64,000 bases of DNA from an uncultured Flavobacteriaceae bacterium. GTDB taxonomy: Bacteria; Bacteroidota; Bacteroidia; Flavobacteriales; Flavobacteriaceae. The stretch is from assembly GCA_913043275.1 (NCBI GenBank), contig CAJWLL010000005.1, positions 1 through 64,000 on the forward strand. The letters are read 5' to 3'. The translations under genes were made by a program, and so were the position numbers. Below the pieces are notes generated by a model, which had not been told where the DNA came from, made no database searches, and saw nothing but the letters and a program-made list of their open reading frames with translations. Shown in pieces: positions 54,997-63,762 of this stretch. Numbering within the stretch: the first letter of the stretch is position 1; each line of letters opens with the position of its first letter.

Positions 54997-56511
54997 ATGC
55001 TACAACCTGCTTTTATTTTGATTTTGATTTTGGGGTATTTCTCCCTGTTAATGATCATTGGTTACCTGACCAGTAAACAGGCTAACAACCAAACATTTTT
55101 TACAGCCAATAGAAGTTCTCCTTGGTACTTAGTTGCTTTTGGAATGGTAGGTGCATCTCTTTCCGGAGTCACCTTTATCTCGGTACCCGGTTGGGTTGGG
55201 GAATCTGGATTCACTTATTTCCAGGTGGTTCTTGGCTATTGGGTAGGCTATTTTGTCGTGGCTTTTGTTCTACTCCCCATCTATTACCGTCAAAATCTAA
55301 CCTCAATCTACGAATACCTTCAGGAACGTTTCGGATACAACAGTCACAAAGTTGGAGCGGTATCTTTTTTTATTTCAAGAGTTTTAGGGGCCAGCTTTCG
55401 GCTATTTTTGGTAGCTATCGTTTTACAACAATTCATTTTTGATAATTTGGGAGTACCCTTTGAAATTACTGTAGTGCTATCCATTGTTTTAATTTGGGTG
55501 TATACCCAAAAGGGAGGTATCAAAACCATCGTTTGGACCGACACCCTACAAACACTTTTAATGTTGGCTGCTGTGTGCTTGACTCTCTATAATCTTGGAA
55601 ACATACTGCATCTGAATCCATTTGAAATCCTCACAGACACCAAACTTAAAAGCTACACCCATACTTGGGTAACAAAAGATTTTTTAGCTAGAAATCACTT
55701 CTTGAAATCATTTATTGGAGGGGTGTTCATCACCATTTGCATGACAGGATTGGACCAAGACATGATGCAAAAAAATCTCACCTGCCGAAGTCTTAAATCA
55801 GCACAAATCAATATGGTCGTATTTAGCCTGGTTTTGATTTTTGTTACTTTTTTGTTTCTACTGCTAGGTGCTATGATCTACCTTTATGCCGAACAAAATC
55901 AAATCATGATACCTCTTATGGAGGATAGCCCCAAGGCCGATCTTTTATTCCCTGAGGTGGCAATCAATGGTGGTTTAGGATTGGAAGTTGGAATTATTTT
56001 TATTTTAGGATTGATCGCAGCCGCTTATAGTAGTGCTGACAGTGCACTGACCTCTTTGACAACCTCCTTTTGTGTCGATTTCCTAAAGTTGGATCAATAT
56101 TCCAAAAGTGACCAAAAAAGAATCCGAAAGCAAACCCATTTAGGCATGAGCTTATTAATTATATTAGTGGTTATCATATTCAAATATATCTTGGATCGCA
56201 ATGTAATCGATGGACTACTAACTATGGCATCCTATACCTATGGGCCACTTCTGGGCTTATTTGCTTTTGGTGTTTTTACCCCTTTTCAAATTCAAGACCG
56301 GAAGGTTTGGGTTGTAGTCCTACTATCCATATTATTGATTGTACTGGTAGGGAACTTATCACCTGAAACATTGGGCGGTTATCAAATAGGATATGAGTTG
56401 CTGCCCTTCAATGGTCTATTGACCTTTTTGGGGTTGTTGTTAATACGCCAAAAAAAACTACCACCTAATCAAAGCGCTTCCCCAAGTGAATCCACTACCG
56501 AAGGCAGCTAA
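54997..56511 (+). CDS. sodium:solute symporter family protein
   Basis: A 504-residue transporter with about 13 membrane helices and the LeuT-like SSS fold. Family features are GYLTSKQANNQTFFTANRS after helix one, GMVGASLSGVTFISVPGWVGESG (Na-site helix), YEYLQERFG, VWTDTLQTLLM and the AAAYSSADSALTSLTTSF Na2-site region. The substrate cannot be read; some family members carry sialic acids, proline, pantothenate or inositol. The last 54 bases overlap the end of fabH on the other strand, so the final 17 residues (Pro/Ser-rich) share DNA with fabH. Confidence 0.92.
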   Translation: MLQPAFILILILGYFSLLMIIGYLTSKQANNQTFFTANRSSPWYLVAFGMVGASLSGVTFISVPGWVGESGFTYFQVVLGYWVGYFVVAFVLLPIYYRQNLTSIYEYLQERFGYNSHKVGAVSFFISRVLGASFRLFLVAIVLQQFIFDNLGVPFEITVVLSIVLIWVYTQKGGIKTIVWTDTLQTLLMLAAVCLTLYNLGNILHLNPFEILTDTKLKSYTHTWVTKDFLARNHFLKSFIGGVFITICMTGLDQDMMQKNLTCRSLKSAQINMVVFSLVLIFVTFLFLLLGAMIYLYAEQNQIMIPLMEDSPKADLLFPEVAINGGLGLEVGIIFILGLIAAAYSSADSALTSLTTSFCVDFLKLDQYSKSDQKRIRKQTHLGMSLLIILVVIIFKYILDRNVIDGLLTMASYTYGPLLGLFAFGVFTPFQIQDRKVWVVVLLSILLIVLVGNLSPETLGGYQIGYELLPFNGLLTFLGLLLIRQKKLPPNQSASPSESTTEGS

Positions 56512-57465
56512 TACCACCAAATCACCGGATTTTATTTTACCTTCCTCACATGCCTCTGTCAAAGCAATGGGAATAGAACCTGCAGTAGTATTTCCATAAC
56601 GCTTTATATTATTATAAACCTGATCTTCCGATAGGCCAAACTTTCTTTGAATGAATTGGGAAATACGAAGGTTCGCTTGGTGGGGAATCAACATATCGAT
56701 TTGATCTGGAGTCAATTGGTTTTTTTGTAAACCTTCCATAATTACCTCCGAAAAACGAACCACTGCATTTTTAAAAACCAATTGACCATTCATCTTTGGA
56801 TAGTATGAAATATCACTGGGGTCTTTTGCTTCCAATATCTCGGGAACCCATCGGTTAGTACTGGGACCAATCAAGGCCAATTCCTCGGCAAATTTTCCTT
56901 CGGAATGCAAGTGGGTTGAAAGAATTCCCTTTTCAGCATCTTCTGATCTGCTTAGCAAAACTGCTCCGGCTCCATCCCCAAAGATAACCGAAACACCCCT
57001 TCCTCTGGTTGTCATGTCCAAACCACCAGAATGGTTTTCCGAACCAATGATTAATATATTTTTGTACATGCCTGTTTTGATAAACTGGTCGGCGGTAGAC
57101 AATGCATAAATAAAGCCGGAGCATTGATTGCGAATATCCATTGCGGGACAAGTCGAGATTTCCAAATGTTGCTGAACAATCACACCAGAACCAGGAAAAT
57201 AATAATCGGGACTCAAGGTTGAAAAAAGGATTAGATCTATATCATTTTTGTCAATATCTGCTCGCTCAATTGCAATTTTAGCGGCCTTAACACCCATAGT
57301 TGCAGTTGTATTTCCATCTCCTTTTTTGATGTGACGCCGTTCCTCTATTCCTGTTCGCTCAATGATCCACTCATTAGTGGTGTCCATCATCGATGTTAAA
57401 TCATCATTAGTTACTACATTCTCAGGAACATACATGCCCATTCCTGTAATCTTCGATTTATACAT
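56458..57465 (-). CDS. 3-oxoacyl-ACP synthase III family protein (FabH-like)
   Basis: A 335-residue KAS III thiolase-fold enzyme with the Cys-His-Asn triad: Cys 115 in NQCSGFIYA, His 262 in IPHQANLRI and Asn 292 in YGNTTAGSIP. The family starts fatty acid synthesis from acetyl or branched acyl-CoA, the latter giving iso-branched lipids typical of Bacteroidota; secondary acyl condensations are also possible. Another fabH is commonly linked to rpmF-plsX in this group, so this may be a second copy. It overlaps the symporter gene tail to tail. The upstream 151-base gap shows no clear promoter. Confidence 0.88.
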   Translation of the reverse strand: MYKSKITGMGMYVPENVVTNDDLTSMMDTTNEWIIERTGIEERRHIKKGDGNTTATMGVKAAKIAIERADIDKNDIDLILFSTLSPDYYFPGSGVIVQQHLEISTCPAMDIRNQCSGFIYALSTADQFIKTGMYKNILIIGSENHSGGLDMTTRGRGVSVIFGDGAGAVLLSRSEDAEKGILSTHLHSEGKFAEELALIGPSTNRWVPEILEAKDPSDISYYPKMNGQLVFKNAVVRFSEVIMEGLQKNQLTPDQIDMLIPHQANLRISQFIQRKFGLSEDQVYNNIKRYGNTTAGSIPIALTEACEEGKIKSGDLVVLAAFGSGFTWGSALIRW

Positions 57466-57616
57466 AGTTCGGTTTCTTTAATTGCAATTTAAATAAAGAT
57501 AATTGAACCCTATATCATTTAAAAATAGAATCGCCCATTGGAGTGATAAGACGCATAAATTAAGCGAATAACTGGACAGGGTTTTTAACTGTGGAGAAAA
57601 TATTTTTTTAACGAAA

Positions 57617-58585
57617 TCAGTACGGAAGAATTACTTTATCAATAAAGTGCATCACTCCGTTGTTGGCTTGGATGTCCGGAAGGGTAATGTTGGCAGTTCT
57701 GGCGTTTCCATCGGTCAGTGATGCCCCGTCGTCAGAAACATTGGCAGTGAGCTCTCCACCGAGGGTGCTCAGGGTTAAGTTGTCAGTCAGGTCTGCAGAA
57801 AGCACACTCGAATCCACTAACACATGATGGTCTAAAGTCGCCTTGAGCGTAGGCTCATCGATGTCTATCAGATAGGAAAGCTCAAGTTCCGATAATACAT
57901 TTACAAAAGCCTGATTGGTGGGTGCAAAAACAGTAAACGGAGCATGAGCATTACCATTTTCAGCGCTTAGGATCTCGATATAATCTACCGTTAAATCACT
58001 TCGAGTGAGTGCGAGGGCAAGATTGTAAAGGGCAGGGTCGGACACTACAAAAGTTACCATAGTGGGAATTGGGATAATATTATCTACCGCATGGATGATC
58101 CCATTGGTCGCTCGGACATTTCCCTGAACAATTCTGGCAGTACCATTAAGCCTGACACGCATACTGACCTGATTGATGTAAAGGGACAGGGGAAGGTCAT
58201 TCACAGCACTGTTGGCTTGAGTCTGAAAATAACCTGTCACAAAATTCCGATACTCTTTTTGACCAGCCATCACATGATTGAGCAGGAGCTGTCTGAGCAA
58301 GTCGGTAGGTACCTCCTCAACACTAGAATATCCATTTTCCATTAAAAATAAGATAATCGCATCATTGTCCGGAGCAAAAAGTGTGTAGGGGCCTGCACCG
58401 CTCAAAACAACATCCAGCTCTGTTTTCTGCAAGGCATAACTCAGATAAGAATACCCCATACTGGTGGAGATGGTCTCAAAAATCGTTTTTTCTTGCGGGA
58501 GGTCATCATCTGTTGTTCCCTTGGAGCAGGAAAATAAAAAAATGGATGCCAGGAGCACGGAAAGAATTTTAATATTTTTCAACAT
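57617..58585 (-). CDS. fasciclin (FAS1) domain lipoprotein
   Basis: A 322-residue lipoprotein with lipobox LFSC (Cys 20) at the end of a signal peptide, chosen from ATG 58585. It has two FAS1 domains (about 37-175 and 185-320), each with the H1/H2 motifs, here GPYTLFAPDNDAI ... GIIHAVDNIIPIP and APFTVFAPTNQAF ... GVMHFIDKVILPY. FAS1 proteins mediate cell-surface adhesion in other phyla; in this group they are often in surface or polysaccharide loci. The gene's codons are much richer in G and C than the neighbours. It is 14 bases after the aarF gene. Confidence 0.92.
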   Translation of the reverse strand: MLKNIKILSVLLASIFLFSCSKGTTDDDLPQEKTIFETISTSMGYSYLSYALQKTELDVVLSGAGPYTLFAPDNDAIILFLMENGYSSVEEVPTDLLRQLLLNHVMAGQKEYRNFVTGYFQTQANSAVNDLPLSLYINQVSMRVRLNGTARIVQGNVRATNGIIHAVDNIIPIPTMVTFVVSDPALYNLALALTRSDLTVDYIEILSAENGNAHAPFTVFAPTNQAFVNVLSELELSYLIDIDEPTLKATLDHHVLVDSSVLSADLTDNLTLSTLGGELTANVSDDGASLTDGNARTANITLPDIQANNGVMHFIDKVILPY

Positions 58586-58599
58586 GGAGGTAATTATTT

Positions 58600-59937
58600 T
58601 TATGGACAATATTTTCTGAAGGAATCGGTGTCTACTTTGGCATTGAGATCATTGAGTAAAGTGTAGAGTCCAAAAAAAGTTCGATTCATGTAGATAAAAT
58701 GTTTTGACCCCCTGTTGCCATTCATCTTTCTCAATTTTTGATTAGAAGAAATCATTTGGCTTAGTTCGTTTATTTCGTCCCAAAAAGCAAGCGCTCCAAA
58801 ATCAAAAGTTCGGTGGCTGAAAGGCATCGTTAATATTTTGATAAGTCTTCCAAACAGGGCCGTAAAAAAGGCCAACTCCTTTGGAGTATCGTCTGGTCTA
58901 AGGATTTCTAATTCCATTAGTATAGACTGAAAACGGTCTGGGTTATCGTCGATCTCCAATTCGGACAATTCAAAGTAGGGACCGTAAAAAGAATCTGGAA
59001 TAGATTTTACACAACCAAAATCTAACGCCACCAAATTCAACTCCTTATCGATTAAAAAGTTTCCAGGGTGAGGATCGGCATGAACCTTTTTGAGATGGTG
59101 AATTTGAAACATATAAAAATCCCACAGGGTTTGCCCCAACCGATCGTTATCGGCTTGACTGCGGAATTCTTTGGTAATATACTCAGAAACGTGCATCCCT
59201 TCCATCCAATCCATGGTCAATATTTTTTGGGTGGAATACACCGGATAGAATTTCGGAAATTTTAAATCAGGAATGACTTTGCACTGCTCCGCGATCCACT
59301 CACTTTGTTGGAGCTCCAATTGATAATCGGTCTCCTCCAGCAGTTTGTCCTCTACCTCTTTAAAATACTTGTCTGTATCTTGACCCCTAAGGTTAAACAT
59401 TTTTAGGGCGATGGGTTTGACCAAACTCAAGTCGGAACCGATACTGTCTGCTACCCCAGGATATTGAATTTTCACAGCAAGTTTTTTCCCATCTTTAGTT
59501 GCCTGGTGTACCTGACCGATACTGGCGGCATTTTCGGATTGGGCAGCAAACGTATCAAAAACCGATTCGGGATTAGCTCCCAAATTTTTTCGCACCACTT
59601 TTTTTACCAATGGCCATGACAAAGGAGGAACGGAAAACTGTGCCAAACTAAATTGCTCTACATACGCTTTGGGCAACAGGTTTTTCTCCATACTCAACAT
59701 CTGGGCTACCTTGAGTGCACTTCCTTTAAGTGTTTTTAGCGAATTGTAAATGTCCTTGGCATTGTCTTCATCCAGTTGGGCTCTGGAGTCCTCGCCTTTT
59801 ATTGCTTTTACGCCGTAGTATTTTAGATAATTTCCCCCGAGTTTTATACCCGTGCTCAGTAAATTCCCTGCTCTTGTAATTTTATTGGTAGGGATATAAT
59901 CTAATGTTTTCAAGAGGACGCGAATTTTTCTTTCCAC
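58600..59937 (-). CDS. AarF/UbiB/ADCK-family atypical kinase
   Basis: A 445-residue protein of the ABC1/UbiB family, which supports isoprenoid quinone synthesis by an ATPase-like activity. It has ALKVAQMLSME (the KxGQ motif in the form KVAQ, 76-79), AASIGQVHQA (137-146) replacing the glycine loop, Lys 156, HADPHPGNF as catalytic loop and LDFGCV as the DFG motif. No C-terminal membrane helices are seen, so it is a soluble ADCK-type. It overlaps the upstream TetR gene by 28 bases, and the fasciclin gene follows. Confidence 0.92.
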   Translation of the reverse strand: MERKIRVLLKTLDYIPTNKITRAGNLLSTGIKLGGNYLKYYGVKAIKGEDSRAQLDEDNAKDIYNSLKTLKGSALKVAQMLSMEKNLLPKAYVEQFSLAQFSVPPLSWPLVKKVVRKNLGANPESVFDTFAAQSENAASIGQVHQATKDGKKLAVKIQYPGVADSIGSDLSLVKPIALKMFNLRGQDTDKYFKEVEDKLLEETDYQLELQQSEWIAEQCKVIPDLKFPKFYPVYSTQKILTMDWMEGMHVSEYITKEFRSQADNDRLGQTLWDFYMFQIHHLKKVHADPHPGNFLIDKELNLVALDFGCVKSIPDSFYGPYFELSELEIDDNPDRFQSILMELEILRPDDTPKELAFFTALFGRLIKILTMPFSHRTFDFGALAFWDEINELSQMISSNQKLRKMNGNRGSKHFIYMNRTFFGLYTLLNDLNAKVDTDSFRKYCP

Positions 59938-60563
59938 AAAAATTTCCCAAAATCAACCAAGGCTGACAGGGGGGTGTTTTCAAATACATCAAAAGCCGTT
60001 TGTACTGACTTTTCTATGGCCTGATCTGTTTTTTCAAAATCTGGAGAGGTATCATCGTTCCAAAATTTGAGTAAAAAACAAAGCTGTATCCAAGCAGCCT
60101 CCGAGAATAACTTTGGAGGATGCTGCGAATAGGAAGGCTTCTTTTCATTTCCATCCTCAATAAGTTCTGTTGCAAAAGCTTTAAACAATTTTTTTAATGT
60201 AGCCAAATCAGCCATTTTGCCCATCATGCGCTCCTGATCTGAAAGGGAAAAAAGCACATAACTCCTGTTAAGCAATAGCACTTCAAAAAAAGTAAAATAA
60301 AATGACAGCAGTCTTTCTTTTGGCGTCGAATTTTTAAAGTTCTCTTCTTTCTCCAAAAGCGACATCACATTGTCGTAAAATGATTCCCATACCATCGCCC
60401 TAACTGCATTTAAAGATCCGAAGTACTTGTAGAACATCTTTTCATCCTTTTTGGTGTCCTTACAAAATTTATAAACGGACATAGGGTACTGATCTCGATC
60501 CAAAGTATACTCCATAAAAGCAGCCATAATGGCCATTCGCTCTTTTTTATCTTTTTGACTCAT
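59910..60563 (-). CDS. TetR-family transcriptional regulator
   Basis: A 217-residue regulator. The N-terminal part (about 8-60) is a helix-turn-helix with VYKFCKDTKKDEKMFYKYFGS resembling the TetR recognition helix with its KxxFYxYF-type end. The rest is an all-helical ligand domain with several aromatic and hydrophobic helices (LSFYFTFFEVLLLNRSYVLF). It is 28 bases overlapped with aarF and so probably controls the unit. The divergent gene is htpG, separated by 132 bases. Ligand unknown. Confidence 0.85.
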   Translation of the reverse strand: MSQKDKKERMAIMAAFMEYTLDRDQYPMSVYKFCKDTKKDEKMFYKYFGSLNAVRAMVWESFYDNVMSLLEKEENFKNSTPKERLLSFYFTFFEVLLLNRSYVLFSLSDQERMMGKMADLATLKKLFKAFATELIEDGNEKKPSYSQHPPKLFSEAAWIQLCFLLKFWNDDTSPDFEKTDQAIEKSVQTAFDVFENTPLSALVDFGKFLWKEKFASS

Positions 60564-60632
60564 TTTGTGTTGATTTTTTTCTAAAATTACAATTTGTTTA
60601 TTTATTCTAAAAAAAACTTAAACATTAAATGA

Positions 60633-60671
60633 TGCCAATATGTCATTTTTTTGAATTTGGTATTTTTTTTG
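60633..60671 (+). promoter_or_regulatory. htpG upstream module: inverted repeat, T7 tract and GG-N10-G element
   Basis: TGCCAATATGTCA (60633-60645) is an imperfect TGACA/TGTCA inverted repeat with an ATA centre. It is followed by seven T (60646-60652), six bases, GG (60659-60660), ten bases and G (60671), then T. Order and spacing match the hsp20 module (33621-33658) to within one base. No TAnnTTTG element is found before htpG. The spacing fits a sigma-54-type promoter with GT in place of GC, but could also be an operator for another heat-shock regulator. Confidence 0.55.
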
Positions 60672-60695
60672 TCCTTAATTGAGAAAATTATAACA

Positions 60696-62573
60696 ATGGC
60701 AAATGGTAAAATAAATGTAGCAGTAGAGAATATTTTTCCGCTAATCAAGAAATTCCTTTATAGCGATCACGAAATATTTTTACGAGAACTGATTTCAAAT
60801 GCAACTGATGCAATAAGTAAACTTAAGCACCTCAGTAGTATCGGCGAAGTTAAAGGCGAAATTGGTGATCCTAGAATCGAAGTCAAAGTTGAAAAAAAGA
60901 ACAAAAAAATTCACATCATAGACCAGGGAGTAGGTATGACTTCAGAAGAAGTCAACAAATACATTAACGAAGTGGCATTTTCGGGTGCTGAAGAATTTTT
61001 GGAAAAATACAAAGAAAATGACAAAGATTCTGGCATTATCGGACACTTTGGCCTTGGTTTCTATTCAGCTTTTATGGTTGCTGAAAAGGTCGAGATCATC
61101 ACTAAATCTCACAAGAATGCCCCGGCTGCCCACTGGACTTGCGATGGCTCACCCGAGTACACCCTCGAAAAAGCAGACAAAAAAGAAAGAGGGACAGAAA
61201 TAATCCTTCACATTGCAAAGGACTCTAAAGAGTTCTTAGAGGAAGCCCGCATTCGAGAGCTACTCAACAAGTACAATAAATTCATGCCTTTCCCCATCAA
61301 GTTTGGAACAAAAGAAGAAAACCTACCCTTACCTAAAGATGCCAAAGAAGATGCCAAACCTGAAACTCAAACAGTAGACAACATCATCAACAATACCCAT
61401 CCAGCATGGACCAAAACACCCTCTGAACTTAAAGATGAGGACTACAAGTCCTTTTACCGAGAGTTATACCCAATGCAATTCGAGGAACCGCTTTTCAACA
61501 TACACCTCAATGTAGATTATCCTTTCAACCTAACTGGTATCCTGTATTTCCCCAAAATTAAAAACGATCTCAGCCTGCAAAAAGACAAAATCCAACTTTA
61601 CCAAAACCAAGTTTTTGTTACAGACAATGTAGAAGGAATTGTCCCCGAATTTTTAACCCTACTTCGAGGACTAATTGACTCTCCAGATATTCCCCTTAAC
61701 GTTTCCCGAAGTTATTTACAAGCTGATGGAGCAGTCAAAAAAATCAGCAACTACATCACCCGGAAGGTTGCAGACAAATTGAATTCTCTCTTCAAAAAAG
61801 ACCGCAAAGCTTTTGAAGAAAAATGGAATGACATCAAAGTCGTCATTGAATACGGAATGTTGACCGATGATAAATTTTATGAAAAAGCAGACCCATTTAT
61901 GATATACCCCACTTCGGAAGGGGAATATCTTACCTATAAGGAGTTGGAAGCCGCTCTGAAAGACAGTCAGACCGATAAAGACGGCAAACTGATATTTCTC
62001 TATGCTTCCAATATAGAGGAACAGCATCAATATATAGAAACCTCTAAAGACAAGGGGTATAAAGTCCTCTTGTTGGACTCACCCATTATCGCTCACCTAA
62101 TTCAAAAACTTGAGGGTGACAAAGAAAACATTGCTTTTGCTCGTGTAGACGGTGATGCTGTCGAAAATCTCATCAAAAAAGAAGAAGCTACGGTTTCCAA
62201 AATGTCGGATGAAGAAAAAGAAACCCTTAAACCTTTGATCGAAGCCGTGGTTCCCATTGAAAAATATACCATTCAACTGGAGGCCATGAACAGCAAAGAC
62301 CTACCCTTTGTAATAACCCAACCAGAGTTTATGCGAAGAATGAAGGAAATGCAGCAAACCGGAGGCGGTATGATGGGTTCATTCCCCGAAATGTACACAC
62401 TTTTGGTCAATACCAATCACGAATTGGTGGGACAAATATTAGGGAGTAAAACCACAAAAAAACGAGAACGACTAATACAACAAGCCCTAGATTTGGCACG
62501 CCTTTCACAAAACTTGTTAAAGGGTGAGGCACTTACTACTTTTATCAAACGCTCTGTAGATCTGATCAAATAG
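60696..62573 (+). CDS. htpG: molecular chaperone HtpG (Hsp90)
   Basis: HtpG is the bacterial Hsp90, an ATP-driven dimeric chaperone. The ATG at 60696 gives MANGKINVAVENIFPLIKKF and 625 residues. The GHL ATP site has ELISNATDAISKLKH (28-42), IIDQGVGMT and GHFGLGFYSAF. The middle domain has SRSYLQADGAVKKI (catalytic Arg) and the C-terminal dimerisation domain is present. The acidic linker (KDAKEDAKPETQ) is intact. It is monocistronic, with a heat-shock-like module upstream and a strong terminator downstream. Confidence 0.97.
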   Translation: MANGKINVAVENIFPLIKKFLYSDHEIFLRELISNATDAISKLKHLSSIGEVKGEIGDPRIEVKVEKKNKKIHIIDQGVGMTSEEVNKYINEVAFSGAEEFLEKYKENDKDSGIIGHFGLGFYSAFMVAEKVEIITKSHKNAPAAHWTCDGSPEYTLEKADKKERGTEIILHIAKDSKEFLEEARIRELLNKYNKFMPFPIKFGTKEENLPLPKDAKEDAKPETQTVDNIINNTHPAWTKTPSELKDEDYKSFYRELYPMQFEEPLFNIHLNVDYPFNLTGILYFPKIKNDLSLQKDKIQLYQNQVFVTDNVEGIVPEFLTLLRGLIDSPDIPLNVSRSYLQADGAVKKISNYITRKVADKLNSLFKKDRKAFEEKWNDIKVVIEYGMLTDDKFYEKADPFMIYPTSEGEYLTYKELEAALKDSQTDKDGKLIFLYASNIEEQHQYIETSKDKGYKVLLLDSPIIAHLIQKLEGDKENIAFARVDGDAVENLIKKEEATVSKMSDEEKETLKPLIEAVVPIEKYTIQLEAMNSKDLPFVITQPEFMRRMKEMQQTGGGMMGSFPEMYTLLVNTNHELVGQILGSKTTKKRERLIQQALDLARLSQNLLKGEALTTFIKRSVDLIK

Positions 62574-62595
62574 GGGCCTAACAATTTCAAGGTAG

Positions 62596-62637
62596 ATCCC
62601 TTGTCTCGATTGAAACAAGGGATTTTTGTTTTTTTAG
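62596..62637 (+). terminator. terminator of htpG
   Basis: ATCCCTTGT (62596-62604) and ACAAGGGAT (62615-62623) form a nine-base-pair stem with a ten-base loop, followed by TTTTG and a long T run. Confidence 0.85.
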
Positions 62638-62707
62638 ATAATTATCTATTGACCATTAAAAAGCTATACCATTCGAAAATCCATTTTTCTAAAAAACCAA
62701 ATTGAAC

Positions 62708-62715
62708 TACCTTTG
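62708..62715 (+). promoter_or_regulatory. -7 element of the DUF4369 lipoprotein gene
   Basis: TACCTTTG, a perfect TAnnTTTG match, 19 bases before the ATG at 62735. The -33 position reads TTC rather than TTG. Confidence 0.4.
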
Positions 62716-62734
62716 TGAAAAGCACTGCACAATT

Positions 62735-63472
62735 ATGTTTATTAAAAGTCTGGCATTTCCCATACTGATCTTCCTATTGATACTCATGGGTTGTAGAAAC
62801 GTCTCCAAACCTTCAGGAAATACAATGATTCTTAGTGGTAAAATAGAGGGCTTAAGAAAAGGAACTCTCTATTTGCAAAAAATACAAGATTCATTAATGA
62901 TAAATATCGACTCTTTAGAAGTGAATGGAAGCCCCAAGTTCCAATTCAAAACTGAAATCGAAAGTCCCGAAGTCTATTATCTTTATTTGAATAAAGAAGA
63001 CGGGGACAGTCTGAATGACAGAATTTTATTCTTTGCAGAAAAGGGAGAAATCTCCATCAACACTTTACTCAAAACCTTTGAGAGTAGTGCCATAGTAACG
63101 GGTTCTGAAAATCAAAAATTATTACAAGAATACAAAAAGCTAGCCCGACAATTCGATGGGAAAAACTTGGAATATATCCAAGCCTATTTTGAAATAGCCA
63201 AAGAAAATAATAATAGCAAAGCACTGGACTCAATTAAAACTGCTATGGACAATTTGTTGAAGAGAAGGTATCTTTACGCACTCAACTTTGCCAGCACAAA
63301 TGGGAACAATGTTATCGCACCTTATATAGCTTTGACAGAGATCTATGATGCCAATATAGTGTTTTTAGATACAGTCGCTTCCAAATTAACCGACAAGGTC
63401 AAATCCTCCAAATACGGTAAAGAATTCCTTAAGTTTATTGCTACTAGAAAAGCAGAAGAAGCAAAAGAATAG
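62735..63472 (+). CDS. DUF4369 lipoprotein
   Basis: A 245-residue lipoprotein starting MFIKSLAFPILIF with lipobox LMGC (Cys 20). After the signal it has a DUF4369 beta-sandwich (about 30-125: MILSGKIEGLRKGTLYLQKIQDS, FQFKTEIESPEVYYLYLN, ILFFAEKGEISIN) and then a helical part (about 135-245). In related proteins DUF4369 is fused to a thioredoxin-like domain, missing here. The function is unknown to me; the place in the envelope suggests a surface or periplasmic role. An ORF start further up would include the promoter and is rejected. It converges with the next gene without spacing. Confidence 0.85.
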   Translation: MFIKSLAFPILIFLLILMGCRNVSKPSGNTMILSGKIEGLRKGTLYLQKIQDSLMINIDSLEVNGSPKFQFKTEIESPEVYYLYLNKEDGDSLNDRILFFAEKGEISINTLLKTFESSAIVTGSENQKLLQEYKKLARQFDGKNLEYIQAYFEIAKENNNSKALDSIKTAMDNLLKRRYLYALNFASTNGNNVIAPYIALTEIYDANIVFLDTVASKLTDKVKSSKYGKEFLKFIATRKAEEAKE

Positions 63473-63498
63473 CTATCCAAGCTTTGATAATTCTTTTT
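63463..63498. terminator. possible bidirectional terminator between two convergent genes
   Basis: AAAAGAAT (63463-63470) pairs with ATTCTTTT (63490-63497), with an inner TATC/GATA pair. It overlaps the end of the DUF4369 gene and the last codons of the next. T tracts are short on both strands. Confidence 0.3.
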
Positions 63499-63742
63499 GG
63501 AGTATATCTATAGATTTACTGAGGTTCTCTCTATGTGATTTATACCGTTTCTTACCTCCCTTTCTTTTGGTAGCATTAATTTTTTGAATCAATTCGTCAA
63601 ATAAAAAAATGGCTTTCTCTATCAATTTTTCAGTCAATTTTAGATCAGCATCAGGATGATTTAACTCCCAATCGTAAACTTCTTCGATAAAACTCCCTAT
63701 ACTATTGTTAATTTCTTTTTTGAATAATTTGATACTTGACAT
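63473..63742 (-). CDS. conserved helical protein of unknown function
   Basis: An 89-residue, highly charged, all-helical protein without signal or membrane segment. It starts MSSIKLFKKEINNSIGSF and has two or three amphipathic helices with a basic KRKGGKKRYKSH centre. I recall small proteins like this next to queD in flavobacteria but no function. It is 20 bases downstream of the partial queD gene on the same strand, so they form a transcription unit. Confidence 0.7.
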   Translation of the reverse strand: MSSIKLFKKEINNSIGSFIEEVYDWELNHPDADLKLTEKLIEKAIFLFDELIQKINATKRKGGKKRYKSHRENLSKSIDILQKELSKLG

Positions 63743-63762
63743 AATTATTTTTTTAAAGTTAT

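Noticed and set aside
60651-60695. Upstream TTG/ATG-type start adding 15 residues to htpG
   Set aside because: The extra part overlaps the GG-N10-G element and does not match the conserved HtpG N-terminus.
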